DNA of 64,000 nucleotides from Apium graveolens (taxonomy: Eukaryota; Streptophyta; Magnoliopsida; Apiales; Apiaceae): assembly GCF_009905375.1 (NCBI RefSeq), contig NC_133655.1, forward strand, positions 170,313,141 to 170,377,140. The letters are read 5' to 3'. Below the pieces are notes generated by a model. That model made no database searches and was not told the origin of the DNA. It saw only the letters and a list, made by a program, of their open reading frames with translations. Every line of letters starts with the position of its first letter. Position 1 is the stretch's first letter. This document shows positions 48,121 through 59,564 of this stretch, piece by piece. The position numbers and the translations under genes are program-made.

Positions 48121-48682
48121 TGTTAGATATATTTGTGATATCATGTCTAATCTGATTTGTTTAGTTTCAGAACTTATTATCAGAACTTAACTGGAAATCA
48201 GAACATACTGAAGACAGGAAGTTATCAGAACTTAAGCCATCAGAACTTACATCAGAACTTAAGTATGGATACACTTCAGGGATGAAAGGCGGTTGATTTA
48301 CAGGAGAGGATCTGGATAAAACAAAAGAAGATATGCTTGGAGAGTTGTATAGCTAAAGGACTATAGTAGATAAACTAATATTGATCTATTTTAGGAAACA
48401 AAATCATTATCATATCAATTAGGAGATATCTTGTAACTGTGTAGTATATAAACACAGATTAGGGTTTACACTATAAGTGTTATCATTCACGAGTATATTA
48501 TTCATTCTAACCCTAGCAGCTCTTAGTGATATCATACATCACTGAGAGAGTAGATTAAACCTACTGTAATAGAGTTTGATATATTGAATAAACTTGTTTT
48601 TTGTTACATACTTGTGTTTATAATCGAATTGATTGTAGATACTATATTTAACCCCCTTCGATAGTATCATTGAGGCCTAACA
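48121..48682 (+). repeat. 3' LTR of A1
   Basis: A 562-bp LTR running TGTTAGATATATTTGTGAT...GCCTAACA. It carries the CAGAACTTA cluster (about 48165-48262), a TATA-like TATATAAACAC near 48445 and AGGGTTTACACTATAAGTG. Its first half matches 3279-3563. Confidence 0.88.
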
Positions 48683-49283
48683 AGGTTTATATATTGTGGT
48701 GTGTATTGTGAGCCCCAAACTTCTAACCCGAGTTTGGAGGGCGTTACAGTTTGGCATCAGAGCCACAGGTTTTAAGTCACTGAAATAAGCCTAGATTATC
48801 GGGAATGGATAAAGGGTTAGGATTAGGATTAGTAAATAGAAAGATAGAATGCCGAGAGGTTGAGTGCGACCAAATAGTAGGTTTTAGTGCGATTCGTGAT
48901 GAGATTCAAGATCCTTATATAGCGACGCGATTTCCAGATGGCGGCGATGGAAGATTCTTTTATCCCTGGATCGTCCAATCATTCGGAGCCTTTAGTCGGA
49001 AGATTATCATCTAATTCACGCCCTGCTCATCCACCAGTGTTAGCCATGTCACATCCTGTTGTAGCGGTTGCACCTTTTCATGTTATTATGTCATCCCCTG
49101 ATGCAAGACTTCCTATTCGAGAATTCCCCCACATGCTAATTATGGTTCTACCGGATATTCAACTGGAACGCATCTTTTCGGTCTACCCTACACCTTGTTC
49201 TATACCATCAGTTTAAAACCGTTTTATGAAATAATAGCACCTATGAGGATGGATTCGAAAGCTACAACATATGGTGAGTACAC
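48683..49283 (+). mobile_element. X LTR end, primer site and leader
   Basis: 48683-48748 is the end of the X LTR (GGAGGGCGTTACA). TGGCATCAGAGCC at 48752-48764 is a primer site of the initiator-Met tRNA type with one base changed from the usual TGGTATC. The leader then runs to 49283, where copia D is inserted. Overlapping short frames (48805-49014, 48938-49216) could be the start of an X protein. The second (MAAMEDSFIPGSSNHSEP) is Pro-rich like the linker in the C upstream ORF, but the similarity is too weak to name. Confidence 0.5.
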
Positions 49284-50464
49284 TGTTAGGGTTTATACTG
49301 AAATATTTGTTTGAAGTATATACTTTAATAATAATTATTTGAGAATCTTAAATGCATGTTTTCACATTTTCTGTATATTATATATTGTAGACAATCTAGT
49401 ATCAAATGGGGTAACAGAAGATTAGATTGTCAAACTCCTTATATAATATAATAAAGGTTCACAATCTAAGTGGTATTAGACAAACCACTAGAACGGCTGA
49501 ATTATTATTTAGAAATAGTTTATCTTGACTATTGAATAATACTTGTATACTTTGTGTATATTGAACGAGATCAAAATAGGAGAATAATTGTTTCTTTTAT
49601 TCTGACAATAAAGAAGAACTAAGATTCTACGATATTATTATTGCTCAGTTTCTTAATCCGGATGTAGTAATTGACACTTGTATTTAATGCACATGCCTTG
49701 ATTCATATATTAAGTAATTTATTTTAAATTACGAATTTATGTATTGGGCAATGACATTATATGCAGAGTGGGATATTAACTATAAAAGGAAACTGTGTCC
49801 GAAAAATATATTCGGGTGATGATGTCCTCTTGAAAGCTCATAAAGATAATTATGCTTTAGTCCTGCAGGCAGATTTGTTCTTGCATAATTATAAGGTTAA
49901 GTGGATGATCAAGGATAAAAGATATTGATTAAATTAATTGTCAGAAATTAATTTAATTAATGGACATGCGATATCTTAAACATGGGGAATTTATAAGCAA
50001 TTAATATGGGAGCCGAAGTAAATAATTAATTTACGGAATTAGGAAAGGTAGTGCAAATATTAATTCTTTAGTGGATTGAATTAATATTTAATGACATTGG
50101 GCTTGGCCCGGAATGTCATTAGAAGGCCTGACCTGATGGTCCATGATCCCTACTGTAGCCTATAAATATTCTCATTCTCTTAAAGCTAGGGTTAACACAC
50201 AAAAAACGAAATCACATGCTAGGGTTTGAGAGAGGCAGCCGTTTTTCTCAAGGAGCCAGCTAGGGTTTTGGAATTTCGGAGCTTTGGGAGAGGTACACCT
50301 TGGAAGATCGAAGCCCACACTTCATCCAAGGAGAATCAGGGAATACAGTAGAAGACGTGGATTTGAATCGCTTGCGCCGTAGCGATTAAGGTTAATGTTC
50401 TATTCGTACTCCTTTAATTAATTAATATCATAAAACATAGGGCCAAGATTCGAGAGATCCAACA
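49284..50464 (+). repeat. 5' LTR of D
   Basis: A 1181-bp LTR running TGTTAGGGTTTATACTG...GATCCAACA, followed 2 bp later by TGGTATCAAGAGC (50467-50479), an initiator-Met type primer site. A TATA-like CTATAAATATTC lies near 50159, and AGGGTTAACACAC follows in the probable transcribed part. Confidence 0.8.
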
Positions 50465-50480
50465 ATTGGTATCAAGAGCC

Positions 50481-52064
50481 TGGTACTAGGTTCTGCGTTT
50501 TATGATATATTATCCATGTCATGATTATATATGCATGTATATAGTGGTATGATTGTATTGATTCTGTGATGCAGGTTATTATTCACTATTATGGCCATGT
50601 TTTAATTATATGTTTGGATCCCATGTGGTTTAATCGTGGTTATTTTGTTTTGATTGGATTCCACGTGGTTTATCGTGGTTTTGTTGTAAATCACGAGGGT
50701 TGATCGTGATAGTTTTGTTTTTTCTTATTCTGATCTTGTAATCTTGTAAATCAATTTGTAATTGTTTTAGATTATGATCTGATGTAATAGAATAGGTTGG
50801 TTCATCTATATTATTTTGTATGTAATTGTTTGATCAACGGAGCTGCAAGAAACAGAGATTTTCCGCTGCTCCATTCTGTTTCCGGGGTGCTTCGCTGTTT
50901 TGGATGCAGATTTTGCATACGATGTCCGATTTGGGCATAAAATACTTTTTCGGAAACGGCAGAACGAGACGAACAGGAATCAAATGGTCAAAAGACTATT
51001 GACCCATTATTTCAAGGCGTTTTGAGGTTGTTTAGGCCTCCAACCGGGCTCTCGAAGATTTCCAGAATTTTTCGAAGGATAAATTCGAAGCTATTTTTCT
51101 GGGGCCATAATAGTGGATGTGTTTTATTATGTTTTACATAATTTCTGCTTCTCTTGATTATTTCTACTATGTGTTTCTTATCTGTGTTGTTATGCCATGT
51201 GATACTAACCCTTTGCATGCTAGAATGACATGGACATAGGGATGTTTTTATTAATGCTTTAATCATGATAGTATGCTGCTATGTTATGTGTTCTTTGTGT
51301 TGTTATAATACATGTGGACTTCGAAGAAATAACATAGGACGATGCATCTAGATTAAAATCCTCAAATTAAATACTAAGTGGGAGAGGGAATTAATATGAA
51401 ATTAAATCCCATGGTCTCCATTATTGTTTGTATGTAATTTAACATAAAGACGAATATAAATTATATATACGTCACCCATCGTGGCATGTAATTTATGGTG
51501 TCTAGAATGTTATAGAAATTACTAGAAAAAACTTCTTAAATTAATAAGTTTTTAAAAGGAATAAATACGAATTTTCTTTATTTCTGATATGGGGCGATTT
51601 TGTCAAAAACGGGTTCATCGAACTTGTAAGGTTGTGGGTATTAAGTGAGACCGATGTGACTCCTCCACTACCTGGAAATCAAACCATTGATGAATATTGA
51701 ATTGAAGTATTCTATTCAAGAAAAAATTACGAATATTGGAAGGTATACACGCCACCCATCGTGGCGTACCAAGTTCCATAGATTTCGAATAATTTGAGAT
51801 TTGATGATGGTATACACTTAGCTATGAAAAATAATATAGACCACCCCAACGTGGCGTATTGTTTAGTAATAGGACCAAAGTAACATTTAAACAAATTTAG
51901 GTGGTATACATGTCACACATCGTGGCGTACCAGAAACTTATGGTGTTTAAATGTTAGTGCATTTAATTTTAATAATTATTAGAGGAATCAATAGGTCTTA
52001 ATATTTAATGCACCCTTATTTATGTGTAATTTGATGTTTTTTCATGCATGATTCTCAGGATAAA
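50481..52064 (+). other. D leader with four dispersed hairpin copies
   Basis: About 1.6 kb between primer site and gag without a coding frame. It contains three TCGTGGTT-type repeats (about 50605-50720) and four copies of a hairpin motif, best seen at 51741-51770 (ACGCCAC, CCATC loop, GTGGCGT). The others are at 51462-51490, 51836-51860 and 51902-51931. Confidence 0.6.
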
Positions 52065-52193
52065 ATGGGCTTTAATCCACTATTCACCATACTTAAGGAT
52101 AACAAACTTACCGGACCTAACTGTATTGAATGGAAATGAAATATGGACATTGTGTTGACTACTGAGGAGTACAAGTTTTGCACTTATGAACCC
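52065..52193 (+). pseudogene. gag: D Gag, N-terminal part
   Basis: Starts at ATG 52065 (MGFNPLFTILKDNKLTGPN). TGA at 52137-52139 falls where relatives usually have an Arg codon after WK. The frame continues to 52193 (TTEEYKFCTYEP), where E is inserted with duplication of AACCC. It resumes at 63358. Confidence 0.75.
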
Positions 52194-53656
52194 TGATAAG
52201 TGGCATTTTATATCACTTAGAACGTCTTAAAATGGCTTAAATTGGTGTCTTAAAATCAAGTATTTTGTGTATTTGATGCGTTTTTCTAGTGTTTATGCAT
52301 TTCAGGGTATTAGTTGCATTTCGGAGGAGGAATCATCAAGAATAAGCCTTGGCATGTGTTCACCATTGCGAGAGGAAAAGAACGGGCAGATTACGGCGAA
52401 GAAACGGAGCAAACCTGGAAATTTTCCAGTAGGGTCCTGCGCGCCCGCGCAGCTATGCTGAGCGGCCGCGCAGCAGCCTTGCGCGCCCGCGCAGAAATGC
52501 TGAGCGGCCGCGCAGGGTCGGGGAAAATAATATATTATTTTAGACTTCTACTTCTGTTTGGCTTCCAACTTCTATGTAATCTGAGTTTTATGGGACTATT
52601 ATATAAGTAGATTTGAGACGTTTTTCACAGGGTATTAAGAAGGGATTATGTTTTAGATTGTGTTTTGCAAGAAGCGAAGGAGATAAGGAAGAAGACCGAT
52701 TTAGCACACAGCAACGAAGAGGAAGCATATATTCTTGTGATTCTTGTTTCGTTGTAACGTTGGATGCTAGTTTTCTTGCTTTGACTTATTTACTCTTGTA
52801 ACGTACTCTGTTTTAATATAAGTAGTTTAGTTGTTATTTACTTGTGTTCGTTTATCATGATTTCATATGAACCCATGATGGCGATAAGTTCTATTTTGGG
52901 CTAATCGTGATCATGGGGTTGCAATGGATTTATTATGGAATTCTTTAGTTAATTGTTTAATACTTTACTGTGTGATGATTGCATGATATCTAGTATAGGT
53001 TGTGCGTATTCGTCTTATGTGCGTCGCGAACATATAAGATAGGGTGTTAATCTCTTGTGAAGCGACAGTGGATCTTGAGGTTTAGAACTTGCCATGCTAG
53101 CATAGGTTCATGTACGTTGTGCATGATTAGTGGGTAACTCTAACAGTTTTATTTGCCCTATGTAATCAAAAGGAGTAACTTGTGCTTAAATCGTTGTGTT
53201 GTCAATTTCTGTAGACATATAGGAACTCAACATAATTGATGACTATTCAATTTCTATCTTAATTGTGGATGTTTGGTAGAATGGTATTAGTACAATGAAA
53301 GTTGGCTTTTATCAGTTTTGTGTTATTCGATTAATATCATCACTGTCACATGCTAAAGGTAATAACTATGGCTATAGAAGGAAGTAATAATGAAGTTGTG
53401 ATCTCATGAGTGTTTTATTATTGATAAATTACAGTGTTAGTTAAGTGGTTAATTAAGTAGTTAATTATAGTAAATATTTAATCAACAATTTTAAGTGTTA
53501 TTATCTTAACATTGAGAAGTAATCATATATTGGTGAGTGAGTTAAATTAGACAATAACTTAGTCTGAGTCTCTGAAGGAACGAACTAGAAAGTATTCTAT
53601 ATTACTTGCGAACGCGTATACTTGCGTGAATATTAGTGCGTGATTTCGCCCTAACA
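52194..53656 (+). repeat. 5' LTR of E
   Basis: Runs TGATAAGTGGCATTTTATATC...CGCCCTAACA. It contains a GC-rich duplicated module (52438-52515) in otherwise AT-rich DNA. Small open frames through this module recur in the 3' LTR and are not supported as genes. Confidence 0.92.
52438..52515. repeat. GC-rich duplicated module in E 5' LTR
   Basis: Two 36-bp units (52438-52473, 52480-52515) with a 42-bp period each contain GCGCGCCCGCGC and the near-palindrome CTGAGCGGCCGCGCAG. They differ at two bases. The same unit occurs singly at 59261 and twice in the 3' LTR. Confidence 0.85.
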
Positions 53657-53662
53657 AGTTTT

Positions 53663-53680
53663 TGGCGCCGCTGCCGGGGA
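53663..53680 (+). other. Primer binding site of E
   Basis: TGGCGCCGCTGCCGGGGA starts 6 bp after the LTR end and is the Asp-tRNA type used by Athila elements. Confidence 0.9.
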
Positions 53681-53795
53681 CTCGGCGTATTTGTTTAGTT
53701 TATGTACTTACCATCATTGGTCATTAGGACTCAGTGATTAGGATGTAGTAGTTAATTACTCTTTTCGGTTGTGTTTCAGGTACTTTAGTGCGTTT

Positions 53796-55640
53796 ATGCA
53801 AACTCGTTCTCGTGCTCGCAAGAGGACCTTAGATACAGCTGAGGAGAAAGACGAAGTTCTTGATACACCGGAGAAGTTAGATTTTGAGGATTCGGATTCA
53901 GGAACTGAGCAGAAAGAACCAGTAAATATGGGAGATCATATTGTTCAAGCTGATCCAGCTCTTATGGATTTTTCTCGGCCTAAAATTGATGACATTCAGT
54001 CAAGCATCCTTCATCCGGCTATTCAAGCTAACACCTTTGAAATCAAGTCGGGCACTATTCAGATGGTGCAGAATTCTGTTTCTTTTGGAGGAGCGGCAAC
54101 TGAAGACCCCAACATGCACATAAGGAATTTTGTCGAGATCTGCAGCACTTTTAAGTATAATGGCGTGACTGATGAGGCTATCAAGTTGAGGCTTTTCCCA
54201 TTCTCACTGAGGGATAAGGCTAAAGACTGGTTACATTCTGAACCAGCTGGGTCAATCACTACGTGGCAAGATCTTGCGCAAAAGTTTCTGGTGAAGTTTT
54301 ATCCAATGGCAAAGACTGCTGCTATGAGGAGTGCTCTTACTCAGTTTGCGCAGTAACCTACAGAATCTATGTGCGAGGCTTGGGAACGCTACAAGGAAAT
54401 GTTGAGAAAATGTCCACATCATGGAATGCCGGATTGGATGGTAATCACTGGTTTTTATAATGGTTTGGGGGCTAAATCTCGGCCCATGCTCGATGCAGCA
54501 GCGGGAGGCGCCTTATGGGCTAAAAGCTATACTGAGGCGTACAATCTTATTGAGACGATGGCTGCAAATGAGCATCAAAACCCAACTCAGAGGATGACAT
54601 CAGGCAAGGTAGCAGGTATTCTGGAAGTTGATGCAGCCACCGCTATTGCAGCCCAGCTCCAAGCGCTATCAATGAAGGTTGATTCTTTGGCTACGTATGG
54701 AGTTAATCAAATAGCTATGGTTTGTGAGCTTTATGCAGGTTCTCATGCTACGGATCAGTGTTCTCTTGTCAACGAATATGTTCAGTATGTGAATAATTAT
54801 CAGCGACAACAGCAGCCTGTGCCAGCGACCTATCATCCTAACAACAGAAATCATCCAAATTTCAGCTGGGGAAATAATCAGAATGCTATTCAGCCACCAT
54901 ATCAGCAAGGAGTGAGTAAACAGTTTAACCCACCTGGATTCCAGCAACCACAGCAGTATGCTACAAGACAATCATATCCTCAACAGGGAAGTGCAGCTGC
55001 ACCTACTAGTGCTGATTTTGAGGAACTTAAGCTGTTATGCAAGAGTCAGGCGGTTTCTATCAAGACCTTGGAAAATCAAATCGGTCAATTAGCCAATGCA
55101 GTGCTCAATCGTCAACCTGGCACTCTTCCCAGTGACACGGAAGTACCAGGCAGGAAGGAAGCTAAAGAGCAAGTCAAGGCTATTACCTTAAGGTCTGGAA
55201 AAGTAGCTGATGCTGAAAAGGCAAAAGAAGTCGAAGCTGAAGTTCGAGATGAAGAATCTAAGCAAAGGGAGAAAGCGGCGGAACCAAGGAAGACTACTGT
55301 TGAACACACTCTGCCTGAGGCTAATACAGGGGAGAAACAGCTCTATCCTCCACCACCTTTTCCTAAGAGATTGCAGCAACAAAAGCTGGATAGACAGTTC
55401 GGGAAGTTTCTGGAGGTGTTCAAGAAACTTCACATCAATATACCTTTCACTGAGGCTCTGGAACAAATGCCTAGTTATGCGAAGTTTATGAAGACTATTC
55501 TTTCAAGGAAGGTGAAACTGGATGACCTTGAAACCGTTGCTCTCACGGAAGAATGCAGCGCGGTTCTGCAACAAAAGTTACCACCAAAACTGAAAGATCC
55601 AGGAAGCTTCACCATTCCTTGCACCATTGGCAATCTTTAA
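53796..55640 (+). pseudogene. gag: E Gag, in-frame stop and fused to truncated protease
   Basis: I chose ATG 53796 (MQTRSRARKRTLD), although the frame is open from 53769. A Gag domain (HIRNFVEICSTFKYNGVTDEAIKLRLFPFSL split over the region 54117-54216, then WLHSEP and FLVKFYP) is followed by TAA at 54354. The frame then continues to 55640 with EAWERYKEMLRKCPHHGMP, a Gln-rich segment and ITLRSGK. A knuckle-like CELYAGSHATDQC lies at 54723; its second Cys position is Tyr. The frame ends TIPCTIGNL at TAA 55638-55640, exactly where the protease active site is deleted. Confidence 0.8.
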
Positions 55641-58600
55641 AAAGCTGGACCTACCTGATCCAAAACCCACATACATGTCGCTACAATTGGCGGACCGTTC
55701 CATTACTTACCCAAGGGGCATAGTTGAGGATGTGCTCGTCAAGGTGGATAAGCTCTTCTTTCCTGCTGATTTTGTTATTCTGGATTTTGAGGAAGATAAA
55801 AAGATTCCCATAATCTTGGGGAGGCCTTTCCTGGCAACTGGCCGTACCTTGATAGATGTGCAAAAAGGAGAACTTACTATGCGGGTTCAAGATCAGGATG
55901 TGACCTTCAACGTATTCAAGGCAATGAAATTCCCTACAGAAGATGAGGAGTGCTTCAAAGTGGATGTGATTGATTCTGCGGTTACTTCGGAACTCGATCA
56001 CATGCTAATGTCTGATGCATTGGAAAAGGCCTTAGTGGGGGAATTTGACAGTGATGATGAAGATAGCAACGAGCAATTACAATATCTGAACGCTTCTCCC
56101 TGGAAGCGAAAGCTAGATATACCATTTGAATCTCTTGGTACTTCTGACCTCAAGAACGCTGAAGGGAAGCTCAAACCATCAATAGAAGAAGCGCCTACCT
56201 TAGAGCTCAAACCATTACCTGAACACTTGAGGTACGCCTTTTTAGGTGATTCATCTTCGTTACCTGTTATTATTTCAGCTGACCTTTCAGGTAGTGAGGA
56301 ATACAAGCTCTTAAGGATTTTGAGAGAATTCAAATCGGCTATAGGATGGACTATAGCAGACATCAAGGGGATAAGTCCCTCATATTGTATGTATAAAATT
56401 CTGTTAGAAGAAGGTAGTAAGCCAACTGTGGAACAGCAGCGAAGACTGAACCCAATCATGAAGGAGGTGGTGAAGAAAGAAATTCTGAAATGGCTAGATG
56501 GAGGCATCATTTATCCTATTTCTGACAGCTCGTGGGTGAGCCCTGTACAATGTGTTCCTAAGAAGGGAGGTATCACTGTGGTCGCAAATGAAAAGAATGA
56601 GCTCATCCCTACTCGAACAGTTACAGGATGGAGAGTATGCATGGATTATAGAAAATTGAACAAAGCCACAAGAAAGGATCACTTCCCTCTCCCTTTTATT
56701 GATCAAATGCTTGACAGATTGGCGGGACATGAGTATTTTTGTCTTCTGGATGGGTATTCCGGGTATAATCAGATTTGTATTGCACCAGAGGATCAGGAAA
56801 AGACTACCTTCACTTGTCCATTTGGCACATTTGCTTTTCGTAGAGTTTCGTTTGGGTTATGTGGCGCCCCGGCCACCTTTCAGAGATGTATGATGGCTAT
56901 ATTCTCTGACATGATTGGAAATAACGTCGAAGTGTTCATGGATGACTTCTCCGTCTTTGGACACTCATATGATGAATGCTTGAATAATCTGCGCGCCGTA
57001 CTCAAAAGATGCGTGGAAACTAATTTGGTGCTTAATTGGGAGAAATGTCATTTTATGGTGCGTGAAGGCATTATCCTTGGGCATAAGGTCTCTAGCAAAG
57101 GTCTGGAGGTGGACAAGGCCAAGGTGGGAGTCATTGAAAATCTTCCCCCACCTAATTCAGTGAAAGGAATCCGTAGTTTTCTCGGTCATGCGGGTTTTTA
57201 TCGACGATTCATCAAGGACTTTTCAAAGATATCTAAGCCGTTGTGCAATTTACTTGAGAAAGATGTGCCTTTCAAATTTGATGATGAATGTTTGGCAGCA
57301 TTCGAAACTCTCAAGGAGAGTTTGATCACGGCACCAGTTATTACAGCACCAGATTGGACAGAACCGTTTGAGATGATGTGTGACGCGAGTGACTATGCGG
57401 TAGGTGCAGTTCTGGGACAGCGCAAGAAAAATCTCTTCCATGTGGTCTACTATATGAGTAAGACTTTAAATGGGGCCCAATTGAACTACACCACTACTGA
57501 GAAGGAGCTTTTGGCTATAGTCTTTGGCTTTGAGAAATTTCGATCTTATCTGCTTGGTACGAAAGTGACAGTATTCACTGATCATGCAGCTATTCGCTAT
57601 CTGGTTTCTAAGAAGGATTCGAAGCCGAGACTCATTCGTTGGGTGCTTTTACTTCAGGAATTTGAGTTAGAGATCAAAGATAGAAAAGGTATCGAGAATC
57701 AAGTAGCTGACCATCTTTCTAGGTTGGAGAATCCCGATTCTACTTCACAAGATAGGACGTTAATCAATGAATCTTTTCCGGATGAGCAGTTGTTTGCAAT
57801 TCAGGAGGAAGAACCATGGTTTGCAGATATTGTAAACTATCTTGTCAGCAATATAATGCCTCCCAATTTGACATCCGCGCAAAAGAAGAAGTTTCTGCAT
57901 GAGGTGAAGTGGTATATGTGGGATGAACCATATTTGTTTAGACAGGGAGCTGACCAGATCATCAGGAGATGTATCCCGTTCTGTGAGACGGAGGGGATAT
58001 TACGAGACTGCCATTCCACGGTTTATGGTGGACACTATGGAGGTGAGAAAACGGCAGCTCGTATTCTGCAAGCAGGTTTTTTCTGGCCCACCTTGTTCAA
58101 GGATGCTCATCAGTTTGTTTTAAGGTGTGATCGTTGCCAAAAAGTGGGAAATTTGTCAAGGAAGGATGAGATGCCATTAAATGTGATGCTTGAAGTCGAG
58201 GTCTTTGATGTATGGGGAATCGATTTCTTGGGGCCTTTTATCTCATCTTGCAATAATCAGTACATTTTGCTGACAGTCGATTATGTCTCAAAATGGGTCG
58301 AAGTTAAAGCTTTACCAACAAATGATACAAAGGCAGTGCTAAATTTTCTTCATAAGCAAATTTTCACAAGGTTTGGAACACCTCGGGTAATCATAAGTGA
58401 TGAAGGATCGCATTTTTGCAACCGTAAGTTCACTTCGATGATGCAGCGTTATAATGTGAATCATCGAGTAGCTACTGCCTATCATCCGCAAACAAATGGT
58501 CAAGCGGAAGTGTCTAACAGAGAGATAAAGCGCATTCTAGAGAAGGTTGTTTGTCCATCAAGGAAGGATTGGTCTTTAAAGCTCGATGAAGCTGTTTGGG

Positions 58601-59101
58601 CTTACAGAACAGCATACAAAACTCCACTTGGGATGTCACCGTTTCAGTTGGTGTACGGTAAGGGATGTCATCTACCGGCGGAGCTTGAGCATAAGGCCTA
58701 CTGGGCATTGAAGAAATTGAACCTGGATTTAGATGCAGCTGATAAGAAAAGAATGCTTCAGCTTAATGAACTTGATGAATTTCGACTTCAAGCGTACGAG
58801 AATAACAAAATGTATAAGGAAAAGGTGAAAAGGTGGCACGATAGGAAGCTACATCCTAAGTTGTTTGTGCCAGGGCAACAAGTTCTGTTATTCAACTCTC
58901 GGCTCCGACTTTTTCCTTGGGAAGTTGAAATCAAGGTGGTCTGGACCTTTTATTATCAAAACTGTGTTTCCACATGGAGCGGTGGAAATTTTTGAGAATG
59001 ATTCGGACCAAGCATTCAAGGTTAACGGTCAGCGGTTGAAGCACTACTATGGGGACATGGCAAACCGAGAGGTGGTTAGTGCCATTTTGTTGACTACGTG
59101 A
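55627..59101 (+). pseudogene. pol: E Pol (PR remnant-RT-RH-INT), frameshifted
   Basis: Protease flank sequence follows ([32 protein letters not shown]), but no D(S/L)GA active site precedes it. Reverse transcriptase has [17 protein letters not shown] and FMDDFSVFG (Asp439-Asp440). RNase H has [14 protein letters not shown] (Asp586). The integrase zinc finger has CDRC at residues 834-837. The triad is Asp866, Asp925, Glu961, with 35-residue D-E spacing. No chromodomain is present, as expected for Athila. A single-base insertion near 58911-58918 moves the last roughly 60 residues ([20 protein letters not shown]) into the frame ending at 59101. Pol is +1 relative to gag at their junction. Confidence 0.88.
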
Positions 59102-59564
59102 GAAAGGAACGGAACGTCAAGATAATGACGAAAAAGAAGCGCTGCGTGGGAGGCAACCCATGAATTGTTGTTACAGGAACCCTTAGAAGTTAACAACCTA
59201 TCCAAAAACAAAAAAAAATCAGAAAACAGGGGCTGAAAATTTTTTTTTCCAGAGACCCTCTGCGCGCCCGCGCAGAAATGCTGAGCGGCCGCGCAGGGGT
59301 CGAGTTCCAGAAATTTTTTTTTACAGTTCAGAAAAAAAAAAAAAAAAAACAAAAACACAAAAACCCATTACAGCCCATACACCCTCGAATTCTTTTCCCA
59401 TTACCCCATGATTTTATCCCTCAACCCCACTCCTAATCTAATTTAACCTACTCCACACCCTATATATACATACACCTATCCTACATATCTCCCACAACTT
59501 CCTACACTTAAACCCTCTCATAAACATCAAAAATCAGTTCTTACACACTTTTATTCACAAATTA
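59102..59564 (+). other. E spacer between pol and downstream ORF
   Basis: Non-coding. It contains GCTGCGTGGGAGGCAACCCA (59140-59160), one copy of the GC-rich unit (59261-59296), a poly-A run (59332-59350), TATATATA (59461-59468) and a C/A-rich leader directly before the downstream ATG. Confidence 0.6.
59461..59468 (+). promoter_or_regulatory. TATA-like box before E downstream ORF
   Basis: TATATATA lies 97 bp before ATG 59565 and is followed by a C-rich, G-poor leader of promoter type. An internal promoter is inferred. Confidence 0.4.

Larger units (their letters stand above)
3279..48682 (+). mobile_element. Element A1: SIRE-like Ty1/copia, gutted by nesting and deletion
   Basis: A1 is bounded by TGTTAGATATATTTGTGAT at 3279 and by a complete 3' LTR ending TAACA at 48682. 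The flanks are AAGTT (3274-3278) and AGGTT (48683-48687), an imperfect 5-bp target duplication in the X LTR. Between them lie A2 (with B and C inside it), the last part of A1 RNase H, the extra ORF, the polypurine tract and the 3' LTR. The A1 gag, protease, integrase and reverse transcriptase are absent, apparently deleted together with the A2 3' end. The SIRE-like assignment rests on the RNase H tail (VQHSM..HISI.YHFIREH, ADIFTKPL) and on the extra 3' ORF. Confidence 0.75.

Noticed and set aside
48805..49216. Two overlapping frames as a host gene
   Set aside because: They lie directly after an LTR and primer site, so they are most likely the truncated leader or first frame of element X.
52267..52610. 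Open frames of 64 and 98 codons through the GC-rich module (Ala/Arg-rich), repeated at 61963-62306
   Set aside because: They lie inside the two LTRs of Athila E and are identical because the LTRs are copies. The composition just reflects the GC-rich repeat.
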